A program made the position numbers and the translations under genes. Shown here piece by piece: positions 17,554 to 26,127 of a DNA stretch of 64,000 nucleotides; position 1 is the first letter of the stretch; each line of letters opens with the position of its first letter. The notes beneath the pieces were generated by a model. That model did not search any database. It was not told where the DNA came from and saw only the letters and a list, made by a program, of their open reading frames with translations. The stretch is from DAIOEK01 sp964648485 (GTDB taxonomy: Bacteria > Chloroflexota > Anaerolineae > Anaerolineales > Anaerolineaceae): positions 1 to 64,000 of the forward strand of contig CAZYOF010000004.1 in NCBI GenBank assembly GCA_964648485.1. Direction: 5' to 3'.

Positions 17554-17763
17554 TTAATGAATTTTCATGCACTCAATGGGGCATGCTTTTACGCATAACG
17601 CACAACCAGTACAGGCATGATCCAGTTTTAGAATAGGATATGCATTTTCAAATGGGTGGATATCCATTCTCTTAAGTTCAAGATAATCGAAAGGACAGGC
17701 AACTACGCACGCAGTACACGCCATACACTTGGTGTAATCTACCCATACTATTCCTTTCGGCAT
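17554..17763 (-). CDS. Two [4Fe-4S] ferredoxin
   Basis: A 69-residue bacterial-type ferredoxin with two CxxCxxCxxxCP motifs: CMACTACVVACP near residue 15 and CTGCALCVKACP near 52. It starts one base after the AOR stop codon and is the obvious electron acceptor or donor for that enzyme, in the same minus-strand operon. Confidence 0.92.
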   Translation of the reverse strand: MPKGIVWVDYTKCMACTACVVACPFDYLELKRMDIHPFENAYPILKLDHACTGCALCVKACPIECMKIH

Positions 17764-17764
17764 G

Positions 17765-19753
17765 TTATTCCTCCAGTGCGATGAATCGATTTAAGCCGAG
17801 CCGTTCCACTGTCTTGGGAAGCGGTGATCCATCCTGCTCGCTCCAACCAAAGTGCCGCCAGTGCTGCTGCATCATCTCATCAATGAGTACAGTTTTTCCT
17901 TTCAGTGGACCTTTAAGCAAGGGCGGTTCGCCCGCCAGGCGTTTCCCCAACCGGAAAGAAAGGGGGTCTACACCATGTTTAATATTGAACATCTGTCGCA
18001 ACGTTTGGATACGTTTACCGGTTTCCATATACTCATCAGGGGTGTAAGACCAACCCGTTGCCAGGTTCAACCATTCAAATAAAGGATAATGTTCCACTCC
18101 TTGTATCATGCCAAAAAGGCACCCCCCCGCCCCATCCAGAACCTGTTTGTAACAGGCGTTGGCGACTGTTTTTAACGCCATTTCAACAGATGGGATATAT
18201 TCTTCACTCTTGTCTGTAAAACGGCCTTTGGGTGCCCAACTTACTTTTTCCCAAAGGTGCATGATGTTGTAATATTGACCAGCGCCAATGGTATGTCTGC
18301 CGGGGGTGGGATCTACGCTAAAGTGAACACCAAGAACTGGATCCATGCGTGGATCATGCATCCCTGGTTCCTGACCGCCTGCGGTTACCGCGTATTCAGC
18401 ATCTGCGATTCCCAATCGTTCTGCTGCTTTCTGTACGCCATCTGCGAGAAGATCTCCAATGCCTTCGCGCGAGATCATCTGCTTGACCAGTTCAACAATG
18501 GCTCTGGAATTTCCCCAGGTTAAATTCAGACCACCGGTCATTTCGGGGGTGATTACACCCTTTTCATATGCTTCCAATGCGAATGCGACCGTGCCGCCAG
18601 CGGATATGGAATCCATCCCTGCCCGATTGAGCAGCTCATTGATATAGAAAATTACATCCAGATCATGATTCAGCAATAGACTGCCAAACGCGGAAGAAGT
18701 CTCATATTCTGGTTTGTGTGAATTCTGGAATTCACCATTACCAATACCATCCATATTGACCGTGCCGCCGCATCCGATAACGCACCCGTAGCAGTGGTAT
18801 TTGCTCTGCTCACGACCGATAATATGATCTGGATTTAAACCTCGATAATGGAGGTAATTGAAATCTTTTACAGAGCCAGCCCAGTTACGAACAGGGGAAT
18901 CTCCATTGGGTAGACCCATGGTGTTGTTAAAAATCGTACCCCACCTTTTAAACATGGCTGATGTGAATAAACCATCAAGGGGAGCGTACCCACTCATCTT
19001 GCCCATGAAAAATCCACCAACAGGCAACAAAGAACCGCGCAACCATTTGGGCAGGGTCATATTCCGAATCTTACGTGAGAGATCTTTACTGATTACTTTG
19101 GCAGATTGTGCGTCGTGGGTTTGCAAAGGTTTTATTCCGGCAAGCACTACAGCTTTGAGCTTTTTGGAACCCATTACTGCACCTACACCTGACCTTGCAG
19201 CGATCCTTCCACCATCGTTAATAATGCCTGAAATGAGAGAGAGCTTCTCTCCTGCTTGCCCGATGACAGCCACTGCCGGTTTCTTTCGCTCGGTATTTTC
19301 AGCGATTAGCAGTTGTTCGGCAGCAACTGCATCCATCCCCCACAAGTGAGTGGCAGATTTAAGTTCAGCTCCTTTTGGACTGATAAATAGATAGACTGGT
19401 TTGGACGAGCTACCGGTAAAGAATATGCCATCATAACCACATTGTTTGATGGCTGGAGAAAGATTGCCGCCACAATTAGCATCACCCCATCCACCGGTGA
19501 TGGGAGATTTACAAACAGCTGCCCACCGTCCGGTAATTACACTTCCTGAACCAGTGAGCAAGCCACTTACAAATCCGAGGATGTTATCCGCGCCCAATGG
19601 ATCTGATCCAGCAGGGATATAGTTATAGAGTAGATAAACTCCCAATCCAACCCCGGAGAGGAAATTCCGATATATTTCTTCGTCGATCTGTTGTTCGTAA
19701 ATGTTGCCACTGGTAAGATTTACCCAGAGGACTTTCCCTGTGAATGCTTGCAT
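17765..19753 (-). CDS. Aldehyde:ferredoxin oxidoreductase (tungsten/molybdenum pterin enzyme)
   Basis: Oxidises aldehydes to carboxylates (or the reverse at low potential) with ferredoxin, using a bis-pyranopterin tungsten or molybdenum centre. The length of 662 residues is slightly above the roughly 600 of the family. The N-terminal AOR domain shows AVCKSPITGGWGDANCGG and GVGAVMGSKKLKAVV. The [4Fe-4S] ligands are CYGCVIGC near residue 320 and the fourth Cys in GAGGCLFG near 545. The pterin/substrate region has PGMHDPRMDP. The upstream MoaD-like protein and downstream ferredoxin and DUF362 genes form one operon. Subfamily and substrate cannot be fixed from motifs alone. GAGG lies before the ATG. 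Confidence 0.93.
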   Translation of the reverse strand: MQAFTGKVLWVNLTSGNIYEQQIDEEIYRNFLSGVGLGVYLLYNYIPAGSDPLGADNILGFVSGLLTGSGSVITGRWAAVCKSPITGGWGDANCGGNLSPAIKQCGYDGIFFTGSSSKPVYLFISPKGAELKSATHLWGMDAVAAEQLLIAENTERKKPAVAVIGQAGEKLSLISGIINDGGRIAARSGVGAVMGSKKLKAVVLAGIKPLQTHDAQSAKVISKDLSRKIRNMTLPKWLRGSLLPVGGFFMGKMSGYAPLDGLFTSAMFKRWGTIFNNTMGLPNGDSPVRNWAGSVKDFNYLHYRGLNPDHIIGREQSKYHCYGCVIGCGGTVNMDGIGNGEFQNSHKPEYETSSAFGSLLLNHDLDVIFYINELLNRAGMDSISAGGTVAFALEAYEKGVITPEMTGGLNLTWGNSRAIVELVKQMISREGIGDLLADGVQKAAERLGIADAEYAVTAGGQEPGMHDPRMDPVLGVHFSVDPTPGRHTIGAGQYYNIMHLWEKVSWAPKGRFTDKSEEYIPSVEMALKTVANACYKQVLDGAGGCLFGMIQGVEHYPLFEWLNLATGWSYTPDEYMETGKRIQTLRQMFNIKHGVDPLSFRLGKRLAGEPPLLKGPLKGKTVLIDEMMQQHWRHFGWSEQDGSPLPKTVERLGLNRFIALEE

Positions 19754-19777
19754 GAGATCCTCAATTTACTGCAATAA

Positions 19778-20017
19778 TTATCCTCCGGAAATCGGAAAGA
19801 AAAAACTGACTGTATCGCCATCTTTAAGAACAGTGGATTGTTTTGCTTGTTCAGAATTAATCCTGCAAACCAAAACCGGTTTCAGCAGAAAAGAAATATG
19901 AAGATGATGATAAAGGTCCTTCAAAGAGGCGTTATCAGGCAGTGTAGCGAATCCTTCTTCATCCAGGTTCTGATGCTGAATGAATGCCGGAGCGTACACC
20001 TTTACGCGTATTGACAT
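19778..20017 (-). CDS. MoaD/ThiS-family sulfur carrier
   Basis: A 79-residue ubiquitin-like sulfur carrier ending in the required Gly-Gly (FFFPISGG) and with KDGDTVSFFFP before it, as in MoaD. MoaD-type proteins supply the dithiolene sulfur of molybdopterin. Its position directly before the aldehyde:ferredoxin oxidoreductase suggests a dedicated copy for the tungstopterin of that enzyme. A ThiS-like role is less likely in this context. Confidence 0.88.
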   Translation of the reverse strand: MSIRVKVYAPAFIQHQNLDEEGFATLPDNASLKDLYHHLHISFLLKPVLVCRINSEQAKQSTVLKDGDTVSFFFPISGG

Positions 20018-20055
20018 TTTTTACCTGCAATCATTTTTTCCCCTGCAATATCCTT

Positions 20056-22092
20056 TTAATTTTCATCCTGAACACAATTGTACAGTTGTAATTGTTCCTC
20101 AATAAACTCAGTTTGTGGACTATTAAGGATCTGTTTTTGCAGATGTTTCAGAAACGGACAGGCTGAAATTTGGGTATTCTGTTTAGTTATAAATACGTTA
20201 CTGAGAAGGGTGGATGCCTCTTCGATTCTATTACTATTAAAGTATGCTTCAATAAATGGTAGCCATTCAAGGGGATCGTCTGGTTCAAAACCCGCCTTAT
20301 TGGCATTTTTTGCCAGTTGGATAATCTGTGACCAGTTATCTTCTTGCCGTGAAAGTTCAGCTTTCTGATAGTAGTAACACCAATCATGTTCAAGCGGTTT
20401 TCCAAAGAGATTATTGGGAAGAACTGGCGGCTCAGCAGATGAGATTATGCGAGATAAATTTGAAAGACGCACCGCTTTTTCAAGACTGATGGGAAGAATT
20501 CCTTCCTGGAGCATAACATCATTTGTTGGATCAACAACCTTGATACAGCCTACATCTGGATAATAGAAAACCAGGGCGTCAGATGTATTCCCTTCAAAGC
20601 GGGTAGTGCGGTAATCCACTACAACTTGTTTATCTAATCCCAATCCAGGGAGTTGCGTGGTTTCCAAACGGATATCTGTGTAAAGCAAAACATAAGGGAG
20701 ATTGCGGTCAGCAAGTTTGGGGTTATATATCCAGTTTAACGGTCCTGTAAGACCCAAATCGCTTACATGTGGAATGGCATTGATTTTTTCTGTAAGAAGT
20801 ATTGTGCCCGGTTTAATTCCGGGAGCCCGCCAGATAAGCTGAGTGAACAGGTATTTTTGGTTTTGTGCATCACGACGATATTCATTAGCGAACAGGAACT
20901 GCCCACCCATTGCCAGTGAAATCAACAGACTGGTCACATACAGCTGCCTTTTTCCTGTTTTTAAAAAGTAAAACAAGATTCCTGTAATGAAAAGACTCGC
21001 GCCAAGCATAATGGAGAGAAAAAAGCGATCATAATCAAATCGTACTTCAAAAGGCAGTCCGGCAATGAACGATGGTATGCGTCCGGAGAAAATCCCAACC
21101 AACCCAAGAAGAATAGCTTCACCGGCCCATGCATCCACACGTTCAGATTCAGGGGAGGAATTTACCACTTTATAAAAAACTAATATGATTCCGAAACTGA
21201 TTACAATGATTACTGAGGTCAAAAGAAAAGATGCGCTCTGTAAAGGCAACTGGAATACACTCAACGCCTTAGACCAGGAAGTGATCACTGCTGTGGACAG
21301 GCTGTGAAAAAATTCAGAAAAAAGCTGGAGGACAATCTGAAGAAACGGTTGGTTTAATAAACTGCCACCCTGAATGTCGTATGAGTCATATCTGCCAGAT
21401 CGATAATAAACAAATAACCATACACCATTGGCGATCCAGAGGACGGCGTTTGGTAACCAGGTTTTAAAAGTTACTTGTAATCTTTTCACGAACAATAAAG
21501 GCTCTATCATCAGGTATATCATAACTAAGCGGATGAATTCGTAACCAAGGAAATACTCAGTGGTGAACAACCCACAAAATTGGAACAAGAGTGAAAAAAT
21601 GATGTTGCGCAGCCGATGGCTATCGCCTTTAATCGCACGGGCGGTGAAAGCAAAAGACAATAGATAGGCAATAAGGGGGATCATTTCTTGATTGGTGTGA
21701 GTTAGGGCAACCCATTGCTGACTGAAACCAGGAAATACGAGGAATATTAGTACGGCGGTTAGCACTTCGCGTTTATGGTGCGGCCATATTTGGCGAAGAG
21801 ACCACCATAACGAGATGGCAAGGAAGAAACGGATTAACAATCCGAATATTTGCCATGCGAGAGGTGAGGTTCCCAGGAGAGAAAATGTGACAAAAAAGAT
21901 CGGACCTAGGAATGGCCGGAAGGGTGCAAATGCAAGGATCAGTTCTTCAGGGCCGTAATTATGGGCTAAGAATGCAAATGGCCAGTCATCCCAGTAGAAA
22001 CCCAACCAGGGGATTAACAGTCCGTATGCGAGCAAGGTGATAATGACAAGAAAGAGAGGAGTAGATTTTATGAAATACCGGATTTTCTGCAT
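20056..22092 (-). CDS. Large multi-spanning membrane protein, GT-C-like, with soluble C-terminal domain
   Basis: About 678 residues. Eleven or so hydrophobic segments fill the first 400 residues. A soluble region then ends in TPR-like helices (YYQKAELSRQEDNW, FIEAYFNSNRIEEAS). After TM1 an extracytoplasmic loop has GFYWDDWPF, an acidic pair in the place GT-C glycosyltransferases carry their catalytic acid. This is a suggestive but not proven match. A clear paralogue lies at 32556-34580 (shared WD-WPF, RPF-G, RIWP, EYF-G and GNT patterns). The ATG at 22092 was chosen as the start of a proper signal-like N terminus. Exact substrate unknown; lipid-linked sugar or cell-surface glycan is a guess. 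Confidence 0.6.
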   Translation of the reverse strand: MQKIRYFIKSTPLFLVIITLLAYGLLIPWLGFYWDDWPFAFLAHNYGPEELILAFAPFRPFLGPIFFVTFSLLGTSPLAWQIFGLLIRFFLAISLWWSLRQIWPHHKREVLTAVLIFLVFPGFSQQWVALTHTNQEMIPLIAYLLSFAFTARAIKGDSHRLRNIIFSLLFQFCGLFTTEYFLGYEFIRLVMIYLMIEPLLFVKRLQVTFKTWLPNAVLWIANGVWLFVYYRSGRYDSYDIQGGSLLNQPFLQIVLQLFSEFFHSLSTAVITSWSKALSVFQLPLQSASFLLTSVIIVISFGIILVFYKVVNSSPESERVDAWAGEAILLGLVGIFSGRIPSFIAGLPFEVRFDYDRFFLSIMLGASLFITGILFYFLKTGKRQLYVTSLLISLAMGGQFLFANEYRRDAQNQKYLFTQLIWRAPGIKPGTILLTEKINAIPHVSDLGLTGPLNWIYNPKLADRNLPYVLLYTDIRLETTQLPGLGLDKQVVVDYRTTRFEGNTSDALVFYYPDVGCIKVVDPTNDVMLQEGILPISLEKAVRLSNLSRIISSAEPPVLPNNLFGKPLEHDWCYYYQKAELSRQEDNWSQIIQLAKNANKAGFEPDDPLEWLPFIEAYFNSNRIEEASTLLSNVFITKQNTQISACPFLKHLQKQILNSPQTEFIEEQLQLYNCVQDEN

Positions 22093-22192
22093 AAGTGAAA
22101 TTCTCTCAAAAATTATAATATTAATCATACCCTAAATCATTTCCCCAAATGAGATAAGTTGCAGATCTTCTCGTTTCAGTTAAGATCGGTTA

Positions 22193-22201
22193 TGTTATAA
22201 T
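22193..22201 (+). promoter_or_regulatory. Candidate extended -10 promoter of the tRNA gene
   Basis: TGTTATAAT, a TGn-extended TATAAT, lies about 90 bases upstream of the tRNA. The -35 region is weak. It is the best promoter-like sequence in this intergenic stretch (22093-22292), which otherwise shows nothing else. Confidence 0.45.
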
Positions 22202-22292
22202 TTTGTTGGCTCTAGTAAAAGAGATCGCAGCTTAATAGCTGCAAATTCTTTTGAATACAGGCGACATTAGAAAGTAAGTGCCCTATCAATTA

Positions 22293-22364
22293 GGGCCCGT
22301 AGCTCAGTGGCAGAGCGCGCGGCTCATAACCGCTTGGTCGTAGGTTCGATCCCTACCGGGCCCA
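22293..22364 (+). tRNA. tRNA with CAT anticodon (tRNA-Ile2 or elongator tRNA-Met)
   Basis: Full cloverleaf by hand folding: acceptor stem GGGCCCG/CGGGCCC, D arm GCTC/GAGC, anticodon stem CGCGG/CCGCT with loop CTCATAA (anticodon CAT), variable loop TGGTC, T arm GTAGG/CCTAC with loop TTCGATC, discriminator A; the CCA end is not encoded. It is not initiator tRNA, since base pair 1-72 is G-C and the three G-C anticodon pairs are lacking. The C4-G69 and C5-G68 pairs and the CTCATAA..CCGCTTGGTC stretch resemble Ile2 tRNA whose C34 is changed to lysidine by TilS. Elongator Met remains possible. The outermost anticodon-stem pair is a C-T mismatch. Confidence 0.93.
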
Positions 22365-22442
22365 CTTCTATTATTAAATTACTCTAAACGTCTTTTCATT
22401 TTCCATCGGATATATAATCACCTTAATGGTTAAGGTGAACAT

Positions 22443-23579
22443 TTGAACCGCACAAAAATTACCCTCATCATCCTGACAATGGCGGTACTGGTAGCAATTA
22501 TCATCCTTCCGTCCACAGGCGATTGCAGTTGGGATTTCAAACACTCGGTGTGGGGTCCGGCAGACCTGCTGACGGTTGGTCAAGCGCCCTATCAGTTGAG
22601 ACCATATTATGGTCCGTTTGTAGCACCCTGGTGGCCACAGATCATTGGCATCAACTTTTGGATGGGCTACTTGCCATGCTGGCTGGCTGCGCGCATCTGG
22701 CTGGCTGTGGAATTAATTGGCTTCGCAGCGGGTATCTGGCTGCTCAACGACCGTAAAAAACCGCTTCCCTGGCAGGTGGGGGTGATAGTGTTGTTCTTCT
22801 TTCTCTTCCCACCGCTGTTCATGCATATTCAGCTGGGGCAATTCTCATTGCTATACGCGGCTATGATGATCTGGCTTGTCTTTTATCCGGCTAATTTCCC
22901 AACCAATAGACTGCCCAGGTATCTGGCGTTACTGCTTGTGCTGGGAGCATCCAAACCACAGCTCACCGTGCTGATCTACCCCGGAATTCTGGCTCTCACC
23001 TGGAAACAGAACGGATGGAAGAGCGCACTTCATTTGGTGGGGGTATGCTTTGGGTTGTTGATTGTCTGTCTTGTGCCGTTGTTTGTCTTTTACCCTACAT
23101 GGTTTAACGGTTTTCTGGATGTAATCCGATACAATATGGCTGCCGGGTTCAACTTACCCACACCCTTCATGCAGTTGGTCATCCGTTTTGGCGCCTTAGG
23201 CATCTTTTATTGGCTGCCGATCTTCCTTGCCGGTCTAGGAATATCACTTTATCTGTGGTTAAAGAATGGCTCATGTGCAGGCATGTTATGGAGCATGGCT
23301 CTTACCCCAATTGTCACACCATATGCCTCAAGTTGGGACTTTGTTTTGTTATTGCCCCTGTTCATCTGGCAACTGCTGCATTACCGTTCAGTCTTGTCAC
23401 GGATAGCATTAACAGTTGGAATGCTGATTGCATATGTACTTCAGATTCTACCCAGATTAGGGAACACCGATTTGCATGATGGATCACAATGGTGGGTACC
23501 CTTAGTAATTGTTGCGGTTTATTGTATTGCACTACTGACCGAACAATATTTTCATATCCCTTTCAAGCAAAAGAGTTAA
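22443..23579 (+). CDS. GT87-like (DUF2029) multi-spanning membrane glycosyltransferase
   Basis: A 378-residue protein with eight to ten membrane segments. The N terminus (TM1, then an extracytoplasmic loop with GDCSWDFKHSVWGP and APYQLRPYYG) and the later central loop match the layout of GT87/DUF2029 proteins, which are polyprenol-phosphate-mannose-type transferases in mycobacteria. The start codon is TTG at 22443, preceded by AAGGTGA 4 bases upstream. It lies directly after the tRNA gene and 2 bases before an alpha/beta hydrolase gene. Donor and acceptor cannot be read. Confidence 0.65.
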   Translation: MNRTKITLIILTMAVLVAIIILPSTGDCSWDFKHSVWGPADLLTVGQAPYQLRPYYGPFVAPWWPQIIGINFWMGYLPCWLAARIWLAVELIGFAAGIWLLNDRKKPLPWQVGVIVLFFFLFPPLFMHIQLGQFSLLYAAMMIWLVFYPANFPTNRLPRYLALLLVLGASKPQLTVLIYPGILALTWKQNGWKSALHLVGVCFGLLIVCLVPLFVFYPTWFNGFLDVIRYNMAAGFNLPTPFMQLVIRFGALGIFYWLPIFLAGLGISLYLWLKNGSCAGMLWSMALTPIVTPYASSWDFVLLLPLFIWQLLHYRSVLSRIALTVGMLIAYVLQILPRLGNTDLHDGSQWWVPLVIVAVYCIALLTEQYFHIPFKQKS

Positions 23580-23581
23580 AT

Positions 23582-24724
23582 ATGACACAGTTTAAGAATT
23601 CATCCAGCCATATATTTGTTAGAAAGGCAGGACACGCGATCATGATATTTGTTTCAATGATCTTACTGGCATTGATTATTGTAATAGGAGTTATTTTAGC
23701 GGTAAGTACCGGCAAACCCGAACCATTCCTTGATAACGAAGGAAAACAAATACCCGGTAGTATTTCTGAAAAAACTTGGGTCGAAATTAATGGATTAAAA
23801 CAGGGTATGTTTATCAAAGGAAAGAATATCAATAATCCTGTACTGCTCTATCTGCATGGCGGTATGCCAGATTACTTCCTGACTGAAAGATATCCTACCG
23901 GCATGGATGAATACTTCACGGTGGTTTGGTGGGAGCAACGAGGATCAGGAATTTCTTACAATGCCAATATCCCACCAGAAACGATGAACCTGGAACAGAT
24001 GATTGCAGACACAATCTCGGTAACAAATTATCTGTGTGAAAGATTTGGTCAGAAAAAGATCTATTTGATGGGTCATTCAGGTGGAACATTTATAGGCATC
24101 CAAACAGCTGCCCGTAGGCCTGACCTGTATCACGCGTACATCGGTGTAGCCCAGATGGCAGATCAGCTTGAATCAGAACGATTGGCATACGAGTATATGC
24201 TGGCAGAGTATAGAAAACTGGGTGACTCTGGAATGGTTAATAAACTGGAGGCGACGCCGGTTAATAAAGAAAATGGCACACCCATGGGATACCGGCAAAT
24301 CCGTGATACAGGGATGCACAACCTGGGAATTGGGACAATGAGGAATATGAAATCGGTAGTTACTGGTATATTCCTGCCATCTCTGACTGTCCGTGACTAC
24401 ACATTGATGGAGAAGATTCATACTTGGACGGGTAAAGCCAAATCCGGCGTCAGCGTTCTTTGGAATGAGATGATCCGGACAAATCTGGCGGAGACTACAC
24501 CAGAATTGCAGATTCCAGTTTATTTTCTACATGGTGTTTATGACTACACATGTTCATACTCGCTGGCAAAAGGTTATTTTAACGTTCTTACAGCACCAGT
24601 AAAGGGATTTTATACTTTCGAGAATTCTGCTCACAGTCCAATATTTGAAGAACCTGAACGGGTAAGAGAGATCATAGTCAACGATATTTTACAGGGAAAA
24701 TCCACCATGGCAGATACTGAATAA
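23582..24724 (+). CDS. Membrane-anchored alpha/beta hydrolase
   Basis: A 380-residue protein with an N-terminal membrane anchor (about 20-42), then an alpha/beta hydrolase fold: oxyanion region LLYLHGGMPD, VVWWEQRGSGIS, nucleophile elbow GHSGGT (Ser near residue 170), a lid region with AEYRKLGDS, and the C-terminal active-site His (FENSAHSP) with an Asp in YFLHGVYDYTC. The QRGSGxS plus GHSGG combination resembles proline-iminopeptidase-like enzymes. The catalytic domain probably faces outward. The ATG at 23582 is 2 bases after the upstream stop, so the genes are likely cotranscribed. Exact substrate unknown. Confidence 0.8.
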   Translation: MTQFKNSSSHIFVRKAGHAIMIFVSMILLALIIVIGVILAVSTGKPEPFLDNEGKQIPGSISEKTWVEINGLKQGMFIKGKNINNPVLLYLHGGMPDYFLTERYPTGMDEYFTVVWWEQRGSGISYNANIPPETMNLEQMIADTISVTNYLCERFGQKKIYLMGHSGGTFIGIQTAARRPDLYHAYIGVAQMADQLESERLAYEYMLAEYRKLGDSGMVNKLEATPVNKENGTPMGYRQIRDTGMHNLGIGTMRNMKSVVTGIFLPSLTVRDYTLMEKIHTWTGKAKSGVSVLWNEMIRTNLAETTPELQIPVYFLHGVYDYTCSYSLAKGYFNVLTAPVKGFYTFENSAHSPIFEEPERVREIIVNDILQGKSTMADTE

Positions 24725-24800
24725 GTTTCAGACTCTGGCTGCTTGGATACGTAAACAGATCTTTGTGTTATAAGAATCTACACCTCATTTATCTTTGTCG

Positions 24801-25391
24801 TTATCTTAAGAAAGGTATGCTTAACGGGTAGTTGATAGATTTGCCAAGCTGTATACGTATAGTGTTTGCTAATCCCATCACGCTGCAGTAAATTCCCACA
24901 CTAATCAGTGGCAGTGGTGTAAATATGGTAATGATAAGAAAAAATGGACTGTTTTCAAATTGAGTCAGATGTGTTGAATCCATTGCCGCTATGCCTACTG
25001 GGAAAAATAACAGGAACAGGGAAAACGCAAAAAGCAGCAAAGTCATTGTAATCTGAAAATTCATCACCTTGCGTCCCTGCTCATCAACCACAGCGGAATT
25101 GTTCTTTTTCCAGGTCCACACGAGAAGGGATACAAGAAGGGAGCAAATAACACTGCTGAGATGCATCACTATCAGCCATTGCTTTTCATCCGAGAATCCA
25201 TGGACATCAAAGTCATTTTTCAGCACTTCACTCAAATTTCGCAAGGAAAAGGTCCGTGGGTCGACTTCTCCACTTTCAATCCGCTGAATAGTGCGGGTGC
25301 TCACCTCACATTTTTCTGCCAGATCTTCCTGGGTTAATCCACGCAACTGACGGATTTCGGTTACTTTTTGACCAAGTTCGGGTTGATTCAT
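24801..25391 (-). CDS. XRE-family transcriptional regulator with membrane domain
   Basis: A 196-residue protein. Residues 8-63 form a classical HTH_XRE domain (LRGLTQEDLAEKCEVSTRTIQRIESGEV). Three or four hydrophobic segments follow (about 72-95, 108-132, 145-172), giving a membrane-tethered DNA-binding protein of the XRE/DUF4870 kind. It is divergent from the EVE gene. A perfect palindrome 55 bases upstream of its ATG is a plausible operator. The signal it senses is unknown. Confidence 0.85.
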   Translation of the reverse strand: MNQPELGQKVTEIRQLRGLTQEDLAEKCEVSTRTIQRIESGEVDPRTFSLRNLSEVLKNDFDVHGFSDEKQWLIVMHLSSVICSLLVSLLVWTWKKNNSAVVDEQGRKVMNFQITMTLLLFAFSLFLLFFPVGIAAMDSTHLTQFENSPFFLIITIFTPLPLISVGIYCSVMGLANTIRIQLGKSINYPLSIPFLR

Positions 25392-25445
25392 AATTTGCTC
25401 CTCGCCTTTCTAAATACCAGGATGTATGATCAGGGTAGGATTATG

Positions 25446-25465
25446 AATGTCGTTAACACGACATT
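25446..25465. promoter_or_regulatory. Palindrome, candidate XRE operator
   Basis: AATGTCGT and ACGACATT are perfect 8-bp arms around TAAC. It sits in the divergent gap between the XRE regulator and the EVE-domain gene, where an operator could act on both. No binding data exist. Confidence 0.5.
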
Positions 25466-25613
25466 TTCCCGTCATTTTCCTAAATCAGGTGTCACTGCTT
25501 ATAATAAATATGGATAATGTGGGTTACATTATTCAGTTGTTGAATTTTTTGATGTCGATGCAGTAAATAATTCGACAAAGAGAAAATCATCTCATTCACT
25601 ATCAGGAGGGTAG

Positions 25614-26018
25614 ATGAATTATTGGATATTTAAAGCCAATCCAGCACTATATGATGTGGAAACCAGCATACGCGATGGTAATCCGCCACGCGGTTGGAAG
25701 GTTACCCGCTACCGTAACGAGATCAAAGCGGGAGATGTTGCCTTTCTGTGGCTTACTGGTAACCCACGCGGCATATTCGCCAAGCTTGAGATCACCTCCG
25801 ACCCATACCACATTCCTCTCAACCCGGCTGATCCATACTGGAGTGACATCTACAAGGTGAATGTACGCCTGCTGAAGCATTTTCACCTGTTGGAGGCGGA
25901 TTATCTCAAGCTGGTGCCCGGGTTAGAAAGCTTATCAACATTTCACGGCTTTCAGGCAGCCACCAATTTTAAGGTCACCCCCGCTGAAGGGGAGATTATC
26001 AGTAGAATGATTGGGTGA
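25614..26018 (+). CDS. EVE-domain (PUA-like) protein
   Basis: A single-domain 134-residue protein of the EVE/PUA-like fold, which binds modified bases in DNA or RNA. Typical features are NYWIFKANPALYD at the start, RYRNEIKAGDVAFLWLTG (the aromatic cage region), GIFAKLEITSDP, and FHGFQAATNFKVTPAEGE at the end. AGGAGG precedes the ATG by 5 bases. Next to it in the same direction is a HhH-GPD-like gene, and divergent is a membrane XRE regulator. The modified base, if any, cannot be predicted here. Confidence 0.88.
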   Translation: MNYWIFKANPALYDVETSIRDGNPPRGWKVTRYRNEIKAGDVAFLWLTGNPRGIFAKLEITSDPYHIPLNPADPYWSDIYKVNVRLLKHFHLLEADYLKLVPGLESLSTFHGFQAATNFKVTPAEGEIISRMIG

Positions 26019-26127
26019 AAATAATCGAATAGTACTTACGGTTAAGAGATGGATTGAGAGGGTTTGATCGGGAATAAGTTAGTTGCTTTATGACTTCTGT
26101 ATTAAGCAAAGGTGATAACGATAAGCT

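Noticed and set aside
22280..22296. Hairpin GCCCT/AGGGC before the tRNA as a regulatory element
   Set aside because: The right arm is the tRNA acceptor stem itself, so the pairing is probably coincidental.
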